Part shown: positions 42,155 to 58,439 of the stretch, piece after piece
Numbering within the stretch: position 1 is the stretch's first letter
How the letters are laid out: each line of letters opens with the position of its first letter
Assembly (NCBI GenBank): GCA_965649825.1
Contig: OZ287703.1
Coordinates: 806,001 to 870,000, forward strand
Source of the DNA: Penicillus capitatus
Lineage: Eukaryota > Chlorophyta
DNA: 64,000 nt
Direction of reading: 5' to 3'
Made by a program: the position numbers and the translations under genes
Notes under the pieces: generated by a model
What the model saw: the letters and a program-made list of their open reading frames with translations, nothing else
Told to the model about the DNA's origin: nothing
The model's database searches: none

Positions 42155-43753
42155 ATGGCCGAGTTCGTATGCGACCGTCACGAGCCTCGTTTGGCTCCCC
42201 TCTGCTGCATCTGCGCACATCGCGACTGGTCCACACTCCCACCGCCCGTTCTCGACAATCTCGCTTCCGTTCTGAAACGCACTCGCAGATGGCGGCTTGA
42301 TGGACCGAACCTGCGTCGCCTCAACAAGCACTGGTGCGCTGTCATGGACAGCAACGTGCAGGAAGTCCGTCCGCATCCGCTGCGAAGAATCGGCAGAACA
42401 GATGTCTCCTCGTTGCTGAAATTTTCGCGCCTGACTTCTCTTGACATCTCACCCTTTGTGGAATTTCGAACAGATGTCGATGCAGATAGACAAGTGGAAT
42501 CCCCAAGCAGGACGCCCGCGGTGGACCTCTACGCTCAGAGATTCGAGTGCGTTGTCGGTGTCCTCGGTCAGCTCCGCCACCTTCGCGAAATCGAGCTGCA
42601 TTGTCTGACCGTCTTTCGCTCCTTCTCGGACAGCGGAGAATATCTGAGGCACTTCTCCAGGCTGACGGCCACCACTTCGCTGTGCATGTACAGCTCTGTG
42701 AATCCGAAGCGCTATGGAGACGATGTGCTGAATCCACCAGTGATCAGCCGAGGCCATCTCTGTTCCGTTAACCAACTCGAAAAACTCGTCCAAGGATTTC
42801 CCAAGCTGAAGTCACTGGAAACTCACGGGACGTTGACCCCGAGCAACACCTCTCTGCCGCCGAGTATCTTTGAGAAGCTCGAATCCGTGAAGCTCTGCGG
42901 TCTGAACACGGTCCAATGGACTCGCAAGGATCCTCGGCCGACGTCTTTGATGACGTCTCTGAGACTGTTCACGCCGAGTCTGGACGAACTGCGTCTGCTT
43001 TCCGCGACAAAACACTTGGAAGCGCTCTCCCTGTCGATCTCGAATGGACAGGCATTGATGGACGGTTTATTGACCCATATCTTCAAGTGTCTAAAGAATC
43101 TGACGGTAAGAAACGGAGGCGGTGATTACATTCGCATTCCCGAGACTCTGTTCGACGCTTTTCCCAAGGTGCAGCGCCTTTCTTTAACCAAGTTTGAGTT
43201 TTGTGGCAAAGAAATCAAGGGGAATTCCTTATTCGATGTGAAATCTCTCAAATTTTCCGACTGTCGAGTTACAGATGGCGACACGTCTTTCCTTTCCAGG
43301 GCAAAATCGCTCGAGAGCCTCAGTCTGCAGCGGGGTCGCAATGGCAACATCGACGAACTGGAAGCCGTGACCCACGTCAAGAACCTTAGGCAACTGAGTT
43401 CTCTTTTTGTCGGTCCCATCAACGACATCCAGACCGTCCGAACGATCGCACAGTTGTCCGCGGTGGAGGTCCTCGGCCTTTGCATCCACTCGGAAACGGC
43501 GTTGCATGGACTGAGGGATCTCGATCAGCTTTCGAGTCTTCGAGTCCTAGGTCTAAGCCACTGTTTGGGCACAGATCTGTGTCCGACGCTGCTGTCCTTA
43601 AACCTGTTAGGCAGATTGGAGAAGCTCTTTCTGGATCAAGTTTGCGTGTGCCATGCGCTCCACAAGGACGTGCAGAACAAGAGACCGTTAGGGCTGATTC
43701 TGGAGGACAAACGTGTCGATTTTCATCGGTTTGCGGCTTCGAATTTCTTTTGA
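42155..43753 (+). CDS. F-box-like/LRR protein, paralogue 1
   Basis: An intronless ORF of 532 residues from ATG 42155. The N-terminus has an F-box-like stretch (DWSTLPPPVLDNLASVLKR, then LRRLNKHWCAVMDSNVQEV), matching the pattern LP..vL..I......LR.v.K.W. The family signature SLLKFSRLTSLDISPF follows, then about 12 irregular leucine-rich repeats of the RI/cysteine-containing type (LRHLREIELHCL, LKSLETHGTL, VQRLSLTKFEFCG, LRVLGLSHCLG). Such proteins usually bind a substrate through the LRR face and SKP1 through the F-box. Substrate unknown. Three paralogues lie in this window on both strands. Lack of introns contrasts with the neighbouring housekeeping genes. Confidence 0.75.
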   Translation: MAEFVCDRHEPRLAPLCCICAHRDWSTLPPPVLDNLASVLKRTRRWRLDGPNLRRLNKHWCAVMDSNVQEVRPHPLRRIGRTDVSSLLKFSRLTSLDISPFVEFRTDVDADRQVESPSRTPAVDLYAQRFECVVGVLGQLRHLREIELHCLTVFRSFSDSGEYLRHFSRLTATTSLCMYSSVNPKRYGDDVLNPPVISRGHLCSVNQLEKLVQGFPKLKSLETHGTLTPSNTSLPPSIFEKLESVKLCGLNTVQWTRKDPRPTSLMTSLRLFTPSLDELRLLSATKHLEALSLSISNGQALMDGLLTHIFKCLKNLTVRNGGGDYIRIPETLFDAFPKVQRLSLTKFEFCGKEIKGNSLFDVKSLKFSDCRVTDGDTSFLSRAKSLESLSLQRGRNGNIDELEAVTHVKNLRQLSSLFVGPINDIQTVRTIAQLSAVEVLGLCIHSETALHGLRDLDQLSSLRVLGLSHCLGTDLCPTLLSLNLLGRLEKLFLDQVCVCHALHKDVQNKRPLGLILEDKRVDFHRFAASNFF

Positions 43754-44410
43754 CCAGACCCAACGTTTCCTCGTCATTCAGCTCTTGTAAATTCATGCGA
43801 CCACGAGGAAAAGTACTTCTTTGGGCATACCAACCGGCTGGACATTCCAAGACATGCCTTACCAGTCGGTAGGGCTTGTGACGTCGTTGTATGTTCGTGC
43901 TGGAAGTCGTGCAGCACGATAATCACCGTTCCGTTTGTGGGTCGCTAACAAATGTCGCCTTTCCTTCCTATATCGGGTATCCGTTCTCCCTTAACCTGCG
44001 CTGAACTCTTTGCTCGCAGTTCGCTGTTAATGTATGAAATCATTGCTGTGGATCGAATGTTCCCAAACACCAACCGAACGAACGTCACAAACTGTCGTGG
44101 TTCCTTGTTGTCACTTGTTGCTCTCATCCAAATTCTCTTTCAGCTGGACAGGTATCGAGATAACAGGTGAAGATCTCCATCCAGCAAGGTGACGGTTGGT
44201 CGATCTCTCGGCAAGAGCGAGCTTTATCAGAAGCAGTGATCAAGAGAGTCAGGCAGATGGGGTCTTCAACGTCAACGGTTATTAACGGTGGTGCTCTTAC
44301 TGAAGGCGTTTGGCCGCGGGTCGAGATTCCACGAAGGGTTTCACGGATCTTAAGGAATAAGCATTCTTTCACCTCCGCGAGAGCGAAGCTTTATACACTG
44401 GCGTTACAGA
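43754..44410. other. Convergent interval between two LRR genes
   Basis: Separates the stops of LRR paralogues 1 and 2. Open frames are short and without motifs; no repeat shared with the rest of the window was noticed. Confidence 0.5.
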
Positions 44411-46051
44411 CTACATAAAACAAGCGTTTTCGAAAAAGTGTTGCCGCGGTTCATAGTCCACCGCGTCTTCTGTCTCGATGATCAACCGTGGAAACTTCTG
44501 TTGAAGACTTTCGATCGCGTTTTGGTATCTTAGAAAATCCGCTTCCCGTATGTCCAACCACAATTGCTCCAACCTCTCGATCATCTCGAGCGACAGAAGG
44601 CGAGGCAACAATCGGTTAACGGACTCGCCCTGCATGACCACACGGAAGATGCGGAGATTGCACAGCCTGTTGAGCTTTTGCAGCCCAGCAGCGGTGACAT
44701 GTCTTCCTAAAGCGTGGATGGAGAGAACCTCCAAGCCCGTTCTCTTACAGATGTGTGCCACATCGCGATCCCACTTCATTCGAGAAACGCAGAGTGACCA
44801 CAGACGCGGGAAGAAGGCCTCGTGCAACGGAAGGTGCAGCACAGGATTGTTCCGTGAGGAGACGTGGAGCCAGTTCAAGACTTCCAGTCTCCTCAGCTGA
44901 GAGAGAAAAGCCACGACACCGTCCATCACGTTGACACTGGAGAATCTCAGTGCCCTCAGATTGCAGAGGTGACCCAGCATCGCAGCCCCATTGACGGAGC
45001 ACTGACTGAGATTGAGGCACTCCAGTCTGCAGAGATTGCCGAACAACGCATTCGGTATCTTCGGAGAAAACCATCCAGTGTCGAATGTCAAATCCAGAAC
45101 CTGCAGACGTCTGAGCACCGAAGCAATAGACTCCCGGATAAGGTGGCCGGGACTTTTGTATGTGCAGATCCCGAGGCTCTTGACGTTATCCTTGTCGACG
45201 AAGCGGTCGAACTTAGCCGGGATCTTTGGCCGCAACAGCATGGAAGACACGATCGTCTTCGGATTCGGCAGATCCTTCATCCGACGTAGGGATTCCGCAC
45301 GATGCAGCTGGATATTGGGAATCTCCTCCATGAACCGTAGCTTCGCCCTGGGGCCAAGTAGACACGCCTGCAGTTCCACGGTCTGCAGACAAGGAAGACT
45401 CTCGACCAGCTGCTTGATGCATCTGGATATGTCTCCGCGACCCGTGTGCTGGCGAACCCACATCGTATTGAGCACCGTGTCTCCAAAGCTCTTGGGATTC
45501 ATGAAACAGTAGCAGAAGAGTGAGGTGACGTCTCTTAGCCGAGACCACTGTTGGTTGGCACCCTGACAACGGTGACTGCACACGAGCAACGCGCCGCGGC
45601 TCATCTCGATCCGCGAGAGGCAGGGCAGCTGCTGAAGGACATGGACGATTCTCTTCAGTTCCTTGCCGTACCATTGAGCACGGGAAGGGATAGATATGCT
45701 CTGCTGCTTGGCTGAGTTACGGCTGGCGACAAAGTGGGAGATGTCGACGGAGGTCAGACGCGAGAATTTAAGCAGAGAAACGAGATCCGCGGGAACGAGG
45801 AGGCGGTTCTTGTGCGGTCGGACCTCGTAGATGTTCTGATTGATGGCCTCGCTCCAGTGCTTGTTCAGAAGACGCAATGGAGGACCGTCGGACCTCCATC
45901 TTCGTAGTACTTTGAGCGCATGGGCCAACCGGCAGATAACTGGAAACGGAAGAGACGCCCAGTGACGTGGCACGCTTCTGGAAAGCGAGGGACTCTGTTG
46001 GGGAGTAGAAAGGACGTTTATCTGTTGGGAATTGGCGGTTTCTGTTCTCAT
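44411..46051 (-). CDS. F-box-like/LRR protein, paralogue 2
   Basis: An intronless minus-strand ORF of 546 residues from ATG 46051 (MRTETANSQQINVLS). The frame is open upstream to 46405, but that extension lacks family similarity. The F-box-like region is HWASLPFPVICRLAHALKVL then LRLLNKHWSEAINQNIYEVRPH, followed by LVSLLKFSRLTSVDISHF and a chain of LRRs (LSRIEMSRGALLVC, LQVLDLTFDTGWF, LECLNLSQCSVNG, LEVLNWLHV). The layout and length match the paralogues at 42155 and 53992. The closing segment LLSLEMIERLEQLWLDI resembles the LL.FDMI.KLEQL end of paralogue 3. Confidence 0.75.
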   Translation of the reverse strand: MRTETANSQQINVLSTPQQSPSLSRSVPRHWASLPFPVICRLAHALKVLRRWRSDGPPLRLLNKHWSEAINQNIYEVRPHKNRLLVPADLVSLLKFSRLTSVDISHFVASRNSAKQQSISIPSRAQWYGKELKRIVHVLQQLPCLSRIEMSRGALLVCSHRCQGANQQWSRLRDVTSLFCYCFMNPKSFGDTVLNTMWVRQHTGRGDISRCIKQLVESLPCLQTVELQACLLGPRAKLRFMEEIPNIQLHRAESLRRMKDLPNPKTIVSSMLLRPKIPAKFDRFVDKDNVKSLGICTYKSPGHLIRESIASVLRRLQVLDLTFDTGWFSPKIPNALFGNLCRLECLNLSQCSVNGAAMLGHLCNLRALRFSSVNVMDGVVAFLSQLRRLEVLNWLHVSSRNNPVLHLPLHEAFFPRLWSLCVSRMKWDRDVAHICKRTGLEVLSIHALGRHVTAAGLQKLNRLCNLRIFRVVMQGESVNRLLPRLLSLEMIERLEQLWLDIREADFLRYQNAIESLQQKFPRLIIETEDAVDYEPRQHFFENACFM

Positions 46052-47768
46052 GCCCTGACAGTGCCGAGACCTTATACGCAGGTAGCGATGGAGAATGAAT
46101 GTGTCGTGAAGAAGAGGATAGAGTAAGGAGACCGTAAACGACCGTAGAGGCGTTTCGGCATAACTTCTTGCTGGCGTCGCCTGACATGACAGCTTCAGGT
46201 GTCTTTGCGAAGCGCCTGAGATAGAGCAGACAACGACGATGCGTTTCTCCAGCACAGACGAAGACGAAGTTCGGAAGGCGTGATGCCCGAGCGTGATTGG
46301 TTTCTGTTTATTCACCTTCTTGACACAGGCGTTGTAAAGCGTGAAGGAAATGTGTGTATGCACTATCCTTCGCGGGCACACCCAACACCGCTCCAGGATC
46401 GTCAATCGTTATAAGGCAGAGACAGGATGTCTGTGGGAAGCGGGTTCCAGGGCGTTGATGGGCAGAACGCATCTTTATTGTTATCTGAAAGCGAGGGAAG
46501 GTGAACAATGACCACCCCAACGAACTAACTATACACGTGTTTCAAATGGAGACGTCTTCGAGGACGCATCCTTTAGTTATCTATTCGCACCAATGTTGCC
46601 GATACGAGACACTGTCGTCAATTCTAGCGCAGCGGTAGTGTCAGACCATACGTGGTTTTCTGCTACGCCATCCACCCCAGCACAAGCGATCGCTTCATAC
46701 ACAGTTCTTCCAGAATCATTCACGACACTCTTTCGATCAGTTGCTTGAATGAGATTCCTGTTCATGACAGAGTTGCCTTGTGTTCGCCGATTTCGTGTTG
46801 ATGCCAGAAAGTGTTGTGTTATTATAAAGGAGTCGGGATTTTCTGAGAAGGCGTAGAACTATCCCTTTGCACAACCATTTCCTTTTGTGGTGCCTCATCA
46901 AGGATTCCAGCAGAGGCAAACTGTGAATCGTAGGAGTGTCACGTCTGATAACTACCTATTCATCTCGGAGCTGGTGTCATTACTCAAATGTTCAGGCAAG
47001 AGTCTGCTTACAAAAGAGAGTCCCTCATTGTTCACGCCCCTCCTTAAATACCTTCGGACTAATACGCCATTGATCCGATGGCTGTAAATGCCGTGATTAG
47101 TCATCGTTTGTCTACAGGAGCTCACATTTGGTATTGTTGATTCATAGTCGACTCTCATGGCCGTCCAGCTCTTCGTTGCATCTTGGCTCGAGATGTCTAT
47201 GTTATCTCCTCCATTTTTTGGTCCCGGCGTCCTGAGCTATCGTGTCTTGTCCAAAGGCAGTGCGATCAAAAATGGGTCCCCCTTGCGTTTGCAAACCATC
47301 TCTCGGGGACAGCAGCTGCTGCAACAGACAAGAGTGTAGGCATTGGAGGTGTCTTGTCCAGCGCAGCGGAGACTCTTGACGCGACGGCTAGCCAAAGACA
47401 TTTGCAAGCGGCAATAACAGTTTCGTACAATTGCGACAAAAAGGTTACATGGGGAGAACTACGCCATTCAGTACATTGAACACGGGTCCAAAGTAAAGCA
47501 TGTGTCTCCACAGAAGGAAGAAACTGATAGCCATATGCAGAAATAGATCAGCAATCATGAGTAGTGGGCCTTAAGGAGCTTAGAAACTGTCGGCACTTTG
47601 TTCATCGACATGCGATTCCGTTGAAAGAAGTGGATCGGTGTATTTCAGTTTCCTGGAAATATGATGCCGACATCTCTGCTGTGATGAGAACAAATCATGA
47701 TGTGACAGGTGGATTAATCGACCTGTCATCCATCGTGGAATGACTTCGGTGTTAAACACACTACTCGA
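46052..47768. other. No gene recognised
   Basis: 1.7 kb between LRR paralogue 2 and the ABCC transporter. It must contain the promoters of both. Short frames on both strands lack motifs, and no mobile-element hallmark or repeat was identified. Confidence 0.5.
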
Positions 47769-52603
<4,835 letters not shown>

Positions 52604-53991
52604 TCTTCCACGCAGGTGGTTAGTGATTCTCCTTCTACGCAAACTTGTCTACCTTTCTTAATAGCATTGGATTCCTTCCTTAAGTTTTACCGTTTGATTT
52701 AATGTGCTAGCCGAACAGTTAGATGCCTCGATTGCATTATGGACAAATAAGTGTTTATGATTCTTAATCGTGGTTTATTTAAAGAGTCTTTTGCAGTAGC
52801 ACCCACAGTCCGTGCGGTTACAAGAAAGCGATGCCATCTGAGTGCAAGTGTTTCGGGCCATCGAGTGTTCCTGTGCCCCATCGAAAACAAAAACCGTTTT
52901 CGTGAACACGGTCCCTGCACGCCAGGCCGTTCTTGACGACGACAGCGACCTGATATCTCTCATTCAGGCATGGTGCTTGACAAAGGCAGTGCTGTCACAT
53001 CAAAGGCGATCCGCAGACGTCTAGTCCGATCCACAAAACCACTATGACGATTCTTTGCTTCGCCTTCGAACGTTCCACTTGCTCAGTCGAAACTGCCGAA
53101 CGCTAGTCGGAAGTCTTTCTGTCGATGTTCTCGGACATCCGTATGACCAGTAGGCGGACAAAGCAGTTACTACTCGCAGTTCTGCTGCCATAGACTGTAC
53201 GACAAAGAAAGTCATTCATGGAAGCCCCTCATCGAAAGGCGTATACAGTAAAAGGAGGGCACATCGGTCTGCCCACGGGATCGAGTCACTGAAGAGATGC
53301 TGAACCCCAATAATCGCCATCGGAACGGGTGTCTCTTCCATTCCCTCCACGCCGTAGAGCACGGACTGCCGAATTGAGGATGCAGTCTCTGTGAGATCGT
53401 CATTCGGCAGGTGTGCAGAGAGAACAACCGATCTGATGCAGCATTCCTCATATCTCCCTGAAAATGAGCTGGAAGCTGTATCACTGCTCATCTGAGCGAA
53501 TTGGGAGATTTCGGAGCTGCTGTACTTTTTAGTCGGAACCCGACACGCTCCGAAGGGATATTCTCTGCGTCCACTCTTGCTGAGGTCATTTCAAAATGCC
53601 GTGCGTGCCACGATGAGGACGACTGTCGTACGATCGGCGCATCCATTGATGGGACAGCGACTTCTTGTTATTTTCATCAAGGCAGCGGAGATCGAATCTT
53701 CAGACGCTGCAAGCAGTATCTACCAGTCAAGATGAAGACGCGGTGACGTGGACGTGCAGCACGACGCAGACAACGGATAACAGTGCAGATCAACGCAAAA
53801 CAGTGCCATTCGCTCATCCCCGCGTACGTCTTGTCTCATCCGTCGGGTACAGCACAGCACGCGTCCAAAGAAATTCTCAGGCCGTTATTTCAATAGAGCA
53901 AGACGCCAGCGGCCTTTCATTCAAAACCGTTTTTCCGTGAACCCAGTCCAGACCGGCAAGACACTTTCGAGGACAGAAGTGCGCGTTAGAC
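52604..53991. other. No gene recognised with confidence
   Basis: A 90-residue minus frame (53491-53216, reading NDDLTETASSIRQSVLYGVE then MAIIGVQHLFSDSIPWADRC) and an overlapping plus frame 53501-53746 are the longest candidates; neither matches a known family nor has a convincing start or splice partner. The 3' part is the upstream region of LRR paralogue 3. Confidence 0.4.
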
Positions 53992-55596
53992 ATGGCGTTG
54001 ACTAAAGATACCACCGCCTCAACAATGCAACGCCACCGCGACTGGGCATCTCTTCCGCCGCCGATTCTCGACACTCTCATCGACGTGCTCAAGCAAACGT
54101 TGAGATGGCGATGCGACGGGCCCTCGCTCAGACTCGTCAACAAGCATTGGTCAGCCGTCATCGACCACAACGTGCAGGAAGTGCGTCCGCACCATCGAAG
54201 AACGCTCATCGAAAAGGACATCGCTTCGCTGCTCAAATTCCCTCGACTCACATCCGTCGACATTTCGCGGTTTCTCGTCGACCCGCCCAGGCATGAAACG
54301 AGAAGGGGCTCGAGGAAAAGCAAAGCCGTTTTCCGCTGCGCATGGTACAACAGACAGTTGGAAAGGGTGACGGGTGTCTTGTCCCAGCTGCCTCGCCTTT
54401 GGCACTTGGAGATGAGCCACAAGACGCTGAACATCTGCCACTACCAGTGCACAGGGGTCAAGGGCGGATGGTCCAAGTTGGATACCATTCGATCACTCTA
54501 CTGTTACTCATTCGAAAATCTAAAGCTTTACGGCGACACGCCGCTCAACACCACGTGGATTCGTCAGTCCTGTGCGTCGGGCGACGCGTCTGCGATCTTG
54601 GAGACCGTCGTCGGCGCCCTCAACTCATTGAACACCGTGGAACTCCAGGCGAATCTGTTCCGTTCGACAGCCGATCTGTCTTTTCTGGAAAGGATGGATT
54701 CCGTCAAGCTACAAGGCGTCGATTCCATCGAATCGATCGCATCTCTCCCCAATCCATCGGCAACCGTATCTTCTTTGGTGCTGAGATCGATGCCAGCTGC
54801 ATTCGAGAAACTCGCATCGCTGGATCACATGAAGAGCCTCGGACTTTTTATCGAGACGCCGCAGGTGTTGCAGGACGCTTCTTTCGTCCAAGTGCTGCGA
54901 CATCTGAAGGTTCTCGAACTGGCATTCAAGCGGACGCCCAGATTCGTTCCGGACGAGGTGTTCGATGCTCTGGACCAACTCGAATGTCTCAATCTCAGCG
55001 GCTGCCTGTTTCACGGAAAGGCGGCGAAAGGAAAACTACAGAATCTCACAGTTTTGAGAATAAAGCACTGCTGCGTCAAGGATAACGACGTGTCGTTTCT
55101 TTCCAAGATGAAAAAGCTTGAAGGGCTGCATTGGGTAGGCATCGTTGATCGAACACACGAATGGCTAGACCTGCCTCTGCATGATGTCGTGCTGCCCAGA
55201 CTTCGTTTACTAAGCATTTCAGTAAATAAAGGAGACGCAACAATGAAAGCCATCGCCCAACTGGCGAATTTGGAAGTGCTCTTTCTCGAGCCATTGCAAG
55301 CGACGACGATAAATGGCATGAGAGAGCTGGAGAAGCTGTCAAAGCTTCGTATTCTCTACATCAGTACTTTTTTTGATTCTTCAAGTCCAAGCGAACCGAT
55401 CTCGCACTTGCTCACCTTCGACATGATCACGAAACTGGAACAGCTTCTGCTGCTTCTGCCGGCAGAAGTACTCCAGTCGTTGAGTGGAAGCCTTCAAGAG
55501 ATCCAGAAAAAGGCGCCTCAGTTGATCGTGGAAGTGGGAAGCCGTTCGCTCTACTCCCGCACCCGTTGCCTTGCCGAGGATGCATTTTTGATTTAG
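53992..55596 (+). CDS. F-box-like/LRR protein, paralogue 3
   Basis: An intronless ORF of 534 residues from ATG 53992. The F-box-like start DWASLPPPILDTLIDVLKQ, then LRLVNKHWSAVIDHNVQEVRPH, closely parallels paralogue 1. SLLKFPRLTSVDISRF follows, then LRRs such as LRHLKVLELAFKRTP, LECLNLSGCLFHGKA, LEGLHWVGIVDR and LSKLRILYISTFF. It ends with a short basic/acidic tail. Probably a SKP1-cullin-F-box type adaptor, inferred from layout only. Confidence 0.75.
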   Translation: MALTKDTTASTMQRHRDWASLPPPILDTLIDVLKQTLRWRCDGPSLRLVNKHWSAVIDHNVQEVRPHHRRTLIEKDIASLLKFPRLTSVDISRFLVDPPRHETRRGSRKSKAVFRCAWYNRQLERVTGVLSQLPRLWHLEMSHKTLNICHYQCTGVKGGWSKLDTIRSLYCYSFENLKLYGDTPLNTTWIRQSCASGDASAILETVVGALNSLNTVELQANLFRSTADLSFLERMDSVKLQGVDSIESIASLPNPSATVSSLVLRSMPAAFEKLASLDHMKSLGLFIETPQVLQDASFVQVLRHLKVLELAFKRTPRFVPDEVFDALDQLECLNLSGCLFHGKAAKGKLQNLTVLRIKHCCVKDNDVSFLSKMKKLEGLHWVGIVDRTHEWLDLPLHDVVLPRLRLLSISVNKGDATMKAIAQLANLEVLFLEPLQATTINGMRELEKLSKLRILYISTFFDSSSPSEPISHLLTFDMITKLEQLLLLLPAEVLQSLSGSLQEIQKKAPQLIVEVGSRSLYSRTRCLAEDAFLI

Positions 55597-56373
55597 TTAT
55601 CATAAGTGATGAACAGACTCTTAGCATCAAAGATGCAATGAATCACTCTTTCCGACTTTTTTTGGGTTTAAATCACCAACAGTCAAGACAGGGGAATTCG
55701 TGGGGAATTCGTTTGCGGAGATCCTCGGAGACAGATCCGAGGCATTCAAGATCCCTTAACAGTAGGAAGGGGTTGAAGCCAACGTATGATTGGTGTTTGT
55801 TGTCATGTATCGCCCGTACATTTGTGGACATTACCACAAGAAACGAGAACTCCTTAGAACTGCCATTGTTTGTGAAAGCAGGGACGTTGTCAGGAGAACA
55901 TCATGTAGATGAAAAGCTTGAAAGTTATGAAGCAATCGCAGACTCTCGATATCGAATCGCGATCGATCGTCTCGTCGCGATGTGGGGTTGAAGGTGATTG
56001 ATTGCTAACGTCACTGGTACTCCCGACATCACTGGCAACATCTGCGCAGGTCGGACTGGCCGAAAGGCACGAGACGACCTGTCTTTCGGATAATAGCTTG
56101 ATGTATGTTTCAGGAATTTCGTTGTGTGCAGCTGAAAAAGGAGAGTTCATTTCGCTGTCGTGTTAAAGTAAGATGCAGAATTGTCAGAGAATCATGGAAA
56201 CAGCGAGGGTACCTTTCTCTCCTGCAGAACCACACTTTTGCCTTTTTGAATGCGAGCATCATCTCGATGAGATCGTCTGCCCACCATCTTTTCCATTTGA
56301 TACGTCAAATTGGCAGTTGCGTTACAAATCTGCAAGAACTGAATAAAGCAGATCTAGTGCCACGCCATTCAAA
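55597..56373. other. No gene recognised
   Basis: Lies between LRR paralogue 3 and the convergent carboxypeptidase gene (stop at 56374). Only short motif-free frames are seen. Confidence 0.5.
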
Positions 56374-58265
56374 TCAATAGACAAATGAAGGAGCTGCTGA
56401 AGATGGCTCTTCAGTTGGATCGTCCATAGAGAGTTGCTTCAGGTAGCGGCGAAACATCTCGAGTGCTTGCATCGGATGTGTCTGTGGTACCATGTGCCCT
56501 GCATTGCGAACGGTGCAGTACGTCAAGCCTTTATATTCGACATGGTATCCGCCAACCTAAGACAGTCTTTCACGAAACAGCCGAGTCCATGCGTGGAGAG
56601 TAGAGACCTGTCCTTCCGGATCCATCCAGGCATTCCATGGAGAAATAACTTCGAGCCCTAAGCCAGTTGTCCACATCTCTGTGTCTGTGTGTGGCACAGC
56701 AAAGTCATGATCGCCGCTGTAGATCAAAGCGTGGAGTCCTGACGACACAGAACTGCACGGCTGCTCGATCTCATCTGAGAATGACGACCTTTCTGCGTCA
56801 CAAATTTCTTGTGGAGATCCAAGACGGAGGACACTGTTTGGTTGTAGGTCAGTCTGTTGGAGCAGAGATAGAAACGGCCAGAGATGTCAATGGGAGCAGT
56901 GTAGATGGCTTCTCGGACATCGTCTCTATTGAGCCATGTTTCCACCGTCCTGGACAGAAACCATTAAGAACACAGTTGTGTACCATCGCCGCTGTACCAG
57001 TAGTCTGTGCAAGGCGGTTCGACGTCGGCGGCATTCATCCAGTTGTAAACAAGACCCTTTGCCGGCACAGGACCCAACGGCCATGTCCATCCATTTTCCT
57101 CAACGAACGCATTCATCCGTTCAGAACGATGTGTTAGATCATCATTCGCGATTCCTTTTGGCGGAACGTCACACTTTCCAGCAACGTTGTAAATGTTGAG
57201 GGGCGGAGTAAACAGCTCATCATACGCTTGGTTTTGCAGACGCTGGCAATCGCTTCCTGTAAAGGTACTCATCCAGTGCCATTTCTCCAAGGTCATCATC
57301 GCACCTTTCGTTGCAGTGCAGTATTTTCCATCGCAAGCCTTCGAGATTCTCTCGTAGAATTCGTTGGAGATCAGAGATTTGCCATGAGCAAATGGCATGC
57401 GGGTCGAAGCGGACACACACCAATCGGCCACACCGTTGCCAACTAAATACCCCTGATCTCAAGGGTCACCGCAGGAAAGGCAAAAAACGAATAGGATCGT
57501 ACAACGAGACGGATGTTGGGTGTCGGTCTGGCCTCATTGCCTTTGACGATCTCATCTACCAGCATTGGCACATAGACTCCAGCATAACTCTCTCCTGCAG
57601 TATCAAAACGTGTGAGAAAGAATGAGTGAGATGGTGTCGTGCCTGCAACAAAGAACTTGTTTGCAGCAAACTCTGGGAAAAGCTTCAAGAACTTCAGCAC
57701 GGCCGCATACAGATCTTCGGCTGTCTTGTGATCATCCGTTTCGTAGTGGGTGACGCCTTCTGAATACGAGAGTCCGGTACCTATGACAAGACAACGTTTT
57801 TTCATTTCTTACAGCAAGGCGGGATCGACCAGCAGGGGAGTCCAGATATATCACACTGGCCACTTTGGTCCATGTATGGGGATTCCTGCTGAGCTTGACG
57901 TCGCCGTCGTTGTAGTCGAAAGTAAAAGGGCCATGCTCGTAGACAAATCCGTCAAAGCTCGAGCAACCGGGTCCTCCATTGAGCCAAAGAACGAGGGGGT
58001 CGTTTTCGGGGTCGTTTTCCGATTCGACAAAGTAGTAAAAGAGGTGACTGCGACGTTGTAGATCGACGGTCAGGTATCCGGCATAATGCTTTGACCCGAA
58101 ACTATCTCCTTTGAATCCGGGAAGCGCGACCACCTCCTCGCGCGAGGAACGATCAACGAGAGTTCCTAAGGAGGGCGTCGAAGACGCAGCTGCGAAGAGA
58201 CCAGTTCCAAACTCAGATCCCAGACAGAGCAAACAGAGTAAGAGGAGAGACATGATGCGACACAT
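56374..58265 (-). CDS. Serine carboxypeptidase (peptidase family S10)
   Basis: Seven minus exons: 58265-57830, 57780-57643, 57594-57506, 57452-56998, 56949-56789, 56738-56608 and 56556-56374, 530 residues, a normal S10 length. A signal peptide (MCRIMSLLLLCLLCLGSEFG) points to the secretory pathway, vacuole or exterior. Substrate-binding motif LWLNGGPGCSSFDG; catalytic Ser194 in GESYAGVYVP (formed across the third exon junction); Asp in SGDHDFAVP (about 436-438); His491 in RNAGHMVP. It would remove C-terminal residues from peptides at acidic pH. Introns are 48-53 nt. The one at 57642-57595 has a GC donor (gcag|gcacga), and only that splice restores the GESYAG motif. All three catalytic residues are present, so the enzyme is predicted active. 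Confidence 0.92.
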
Positions 58266-58439
58266 AGCGACATGCGATGTCGTTTTAGCCGCTTTAGCAG
58301 ATTGCCATTAAATCACGAACGACAAAGTACACAACCGCCAAGAGAGTTTCCGCTGTCGCTGACTAGACCTACTCCAAGACGTCGTTCCCACCAAACGTGT
58401 GTCAATTTTCCACCGTCTGTTCTTCGGAGACACACGTCA

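Noticed and set aside
46052-46405. 118-residue upstream extension of LRR paralogue 2
   Set aside because: The extra sequence is unlike the other three paralogues, which start shortly before the F-box-like region; the ATG at 46051 fits their length.
53212-53491. 90-residue minus ORF as a proteasome-chaperone-like gene
   Set aside because: Length and hydrophobicity pattern invited comparison, but no motif of that family could be matched, and no start or splice partner was found.
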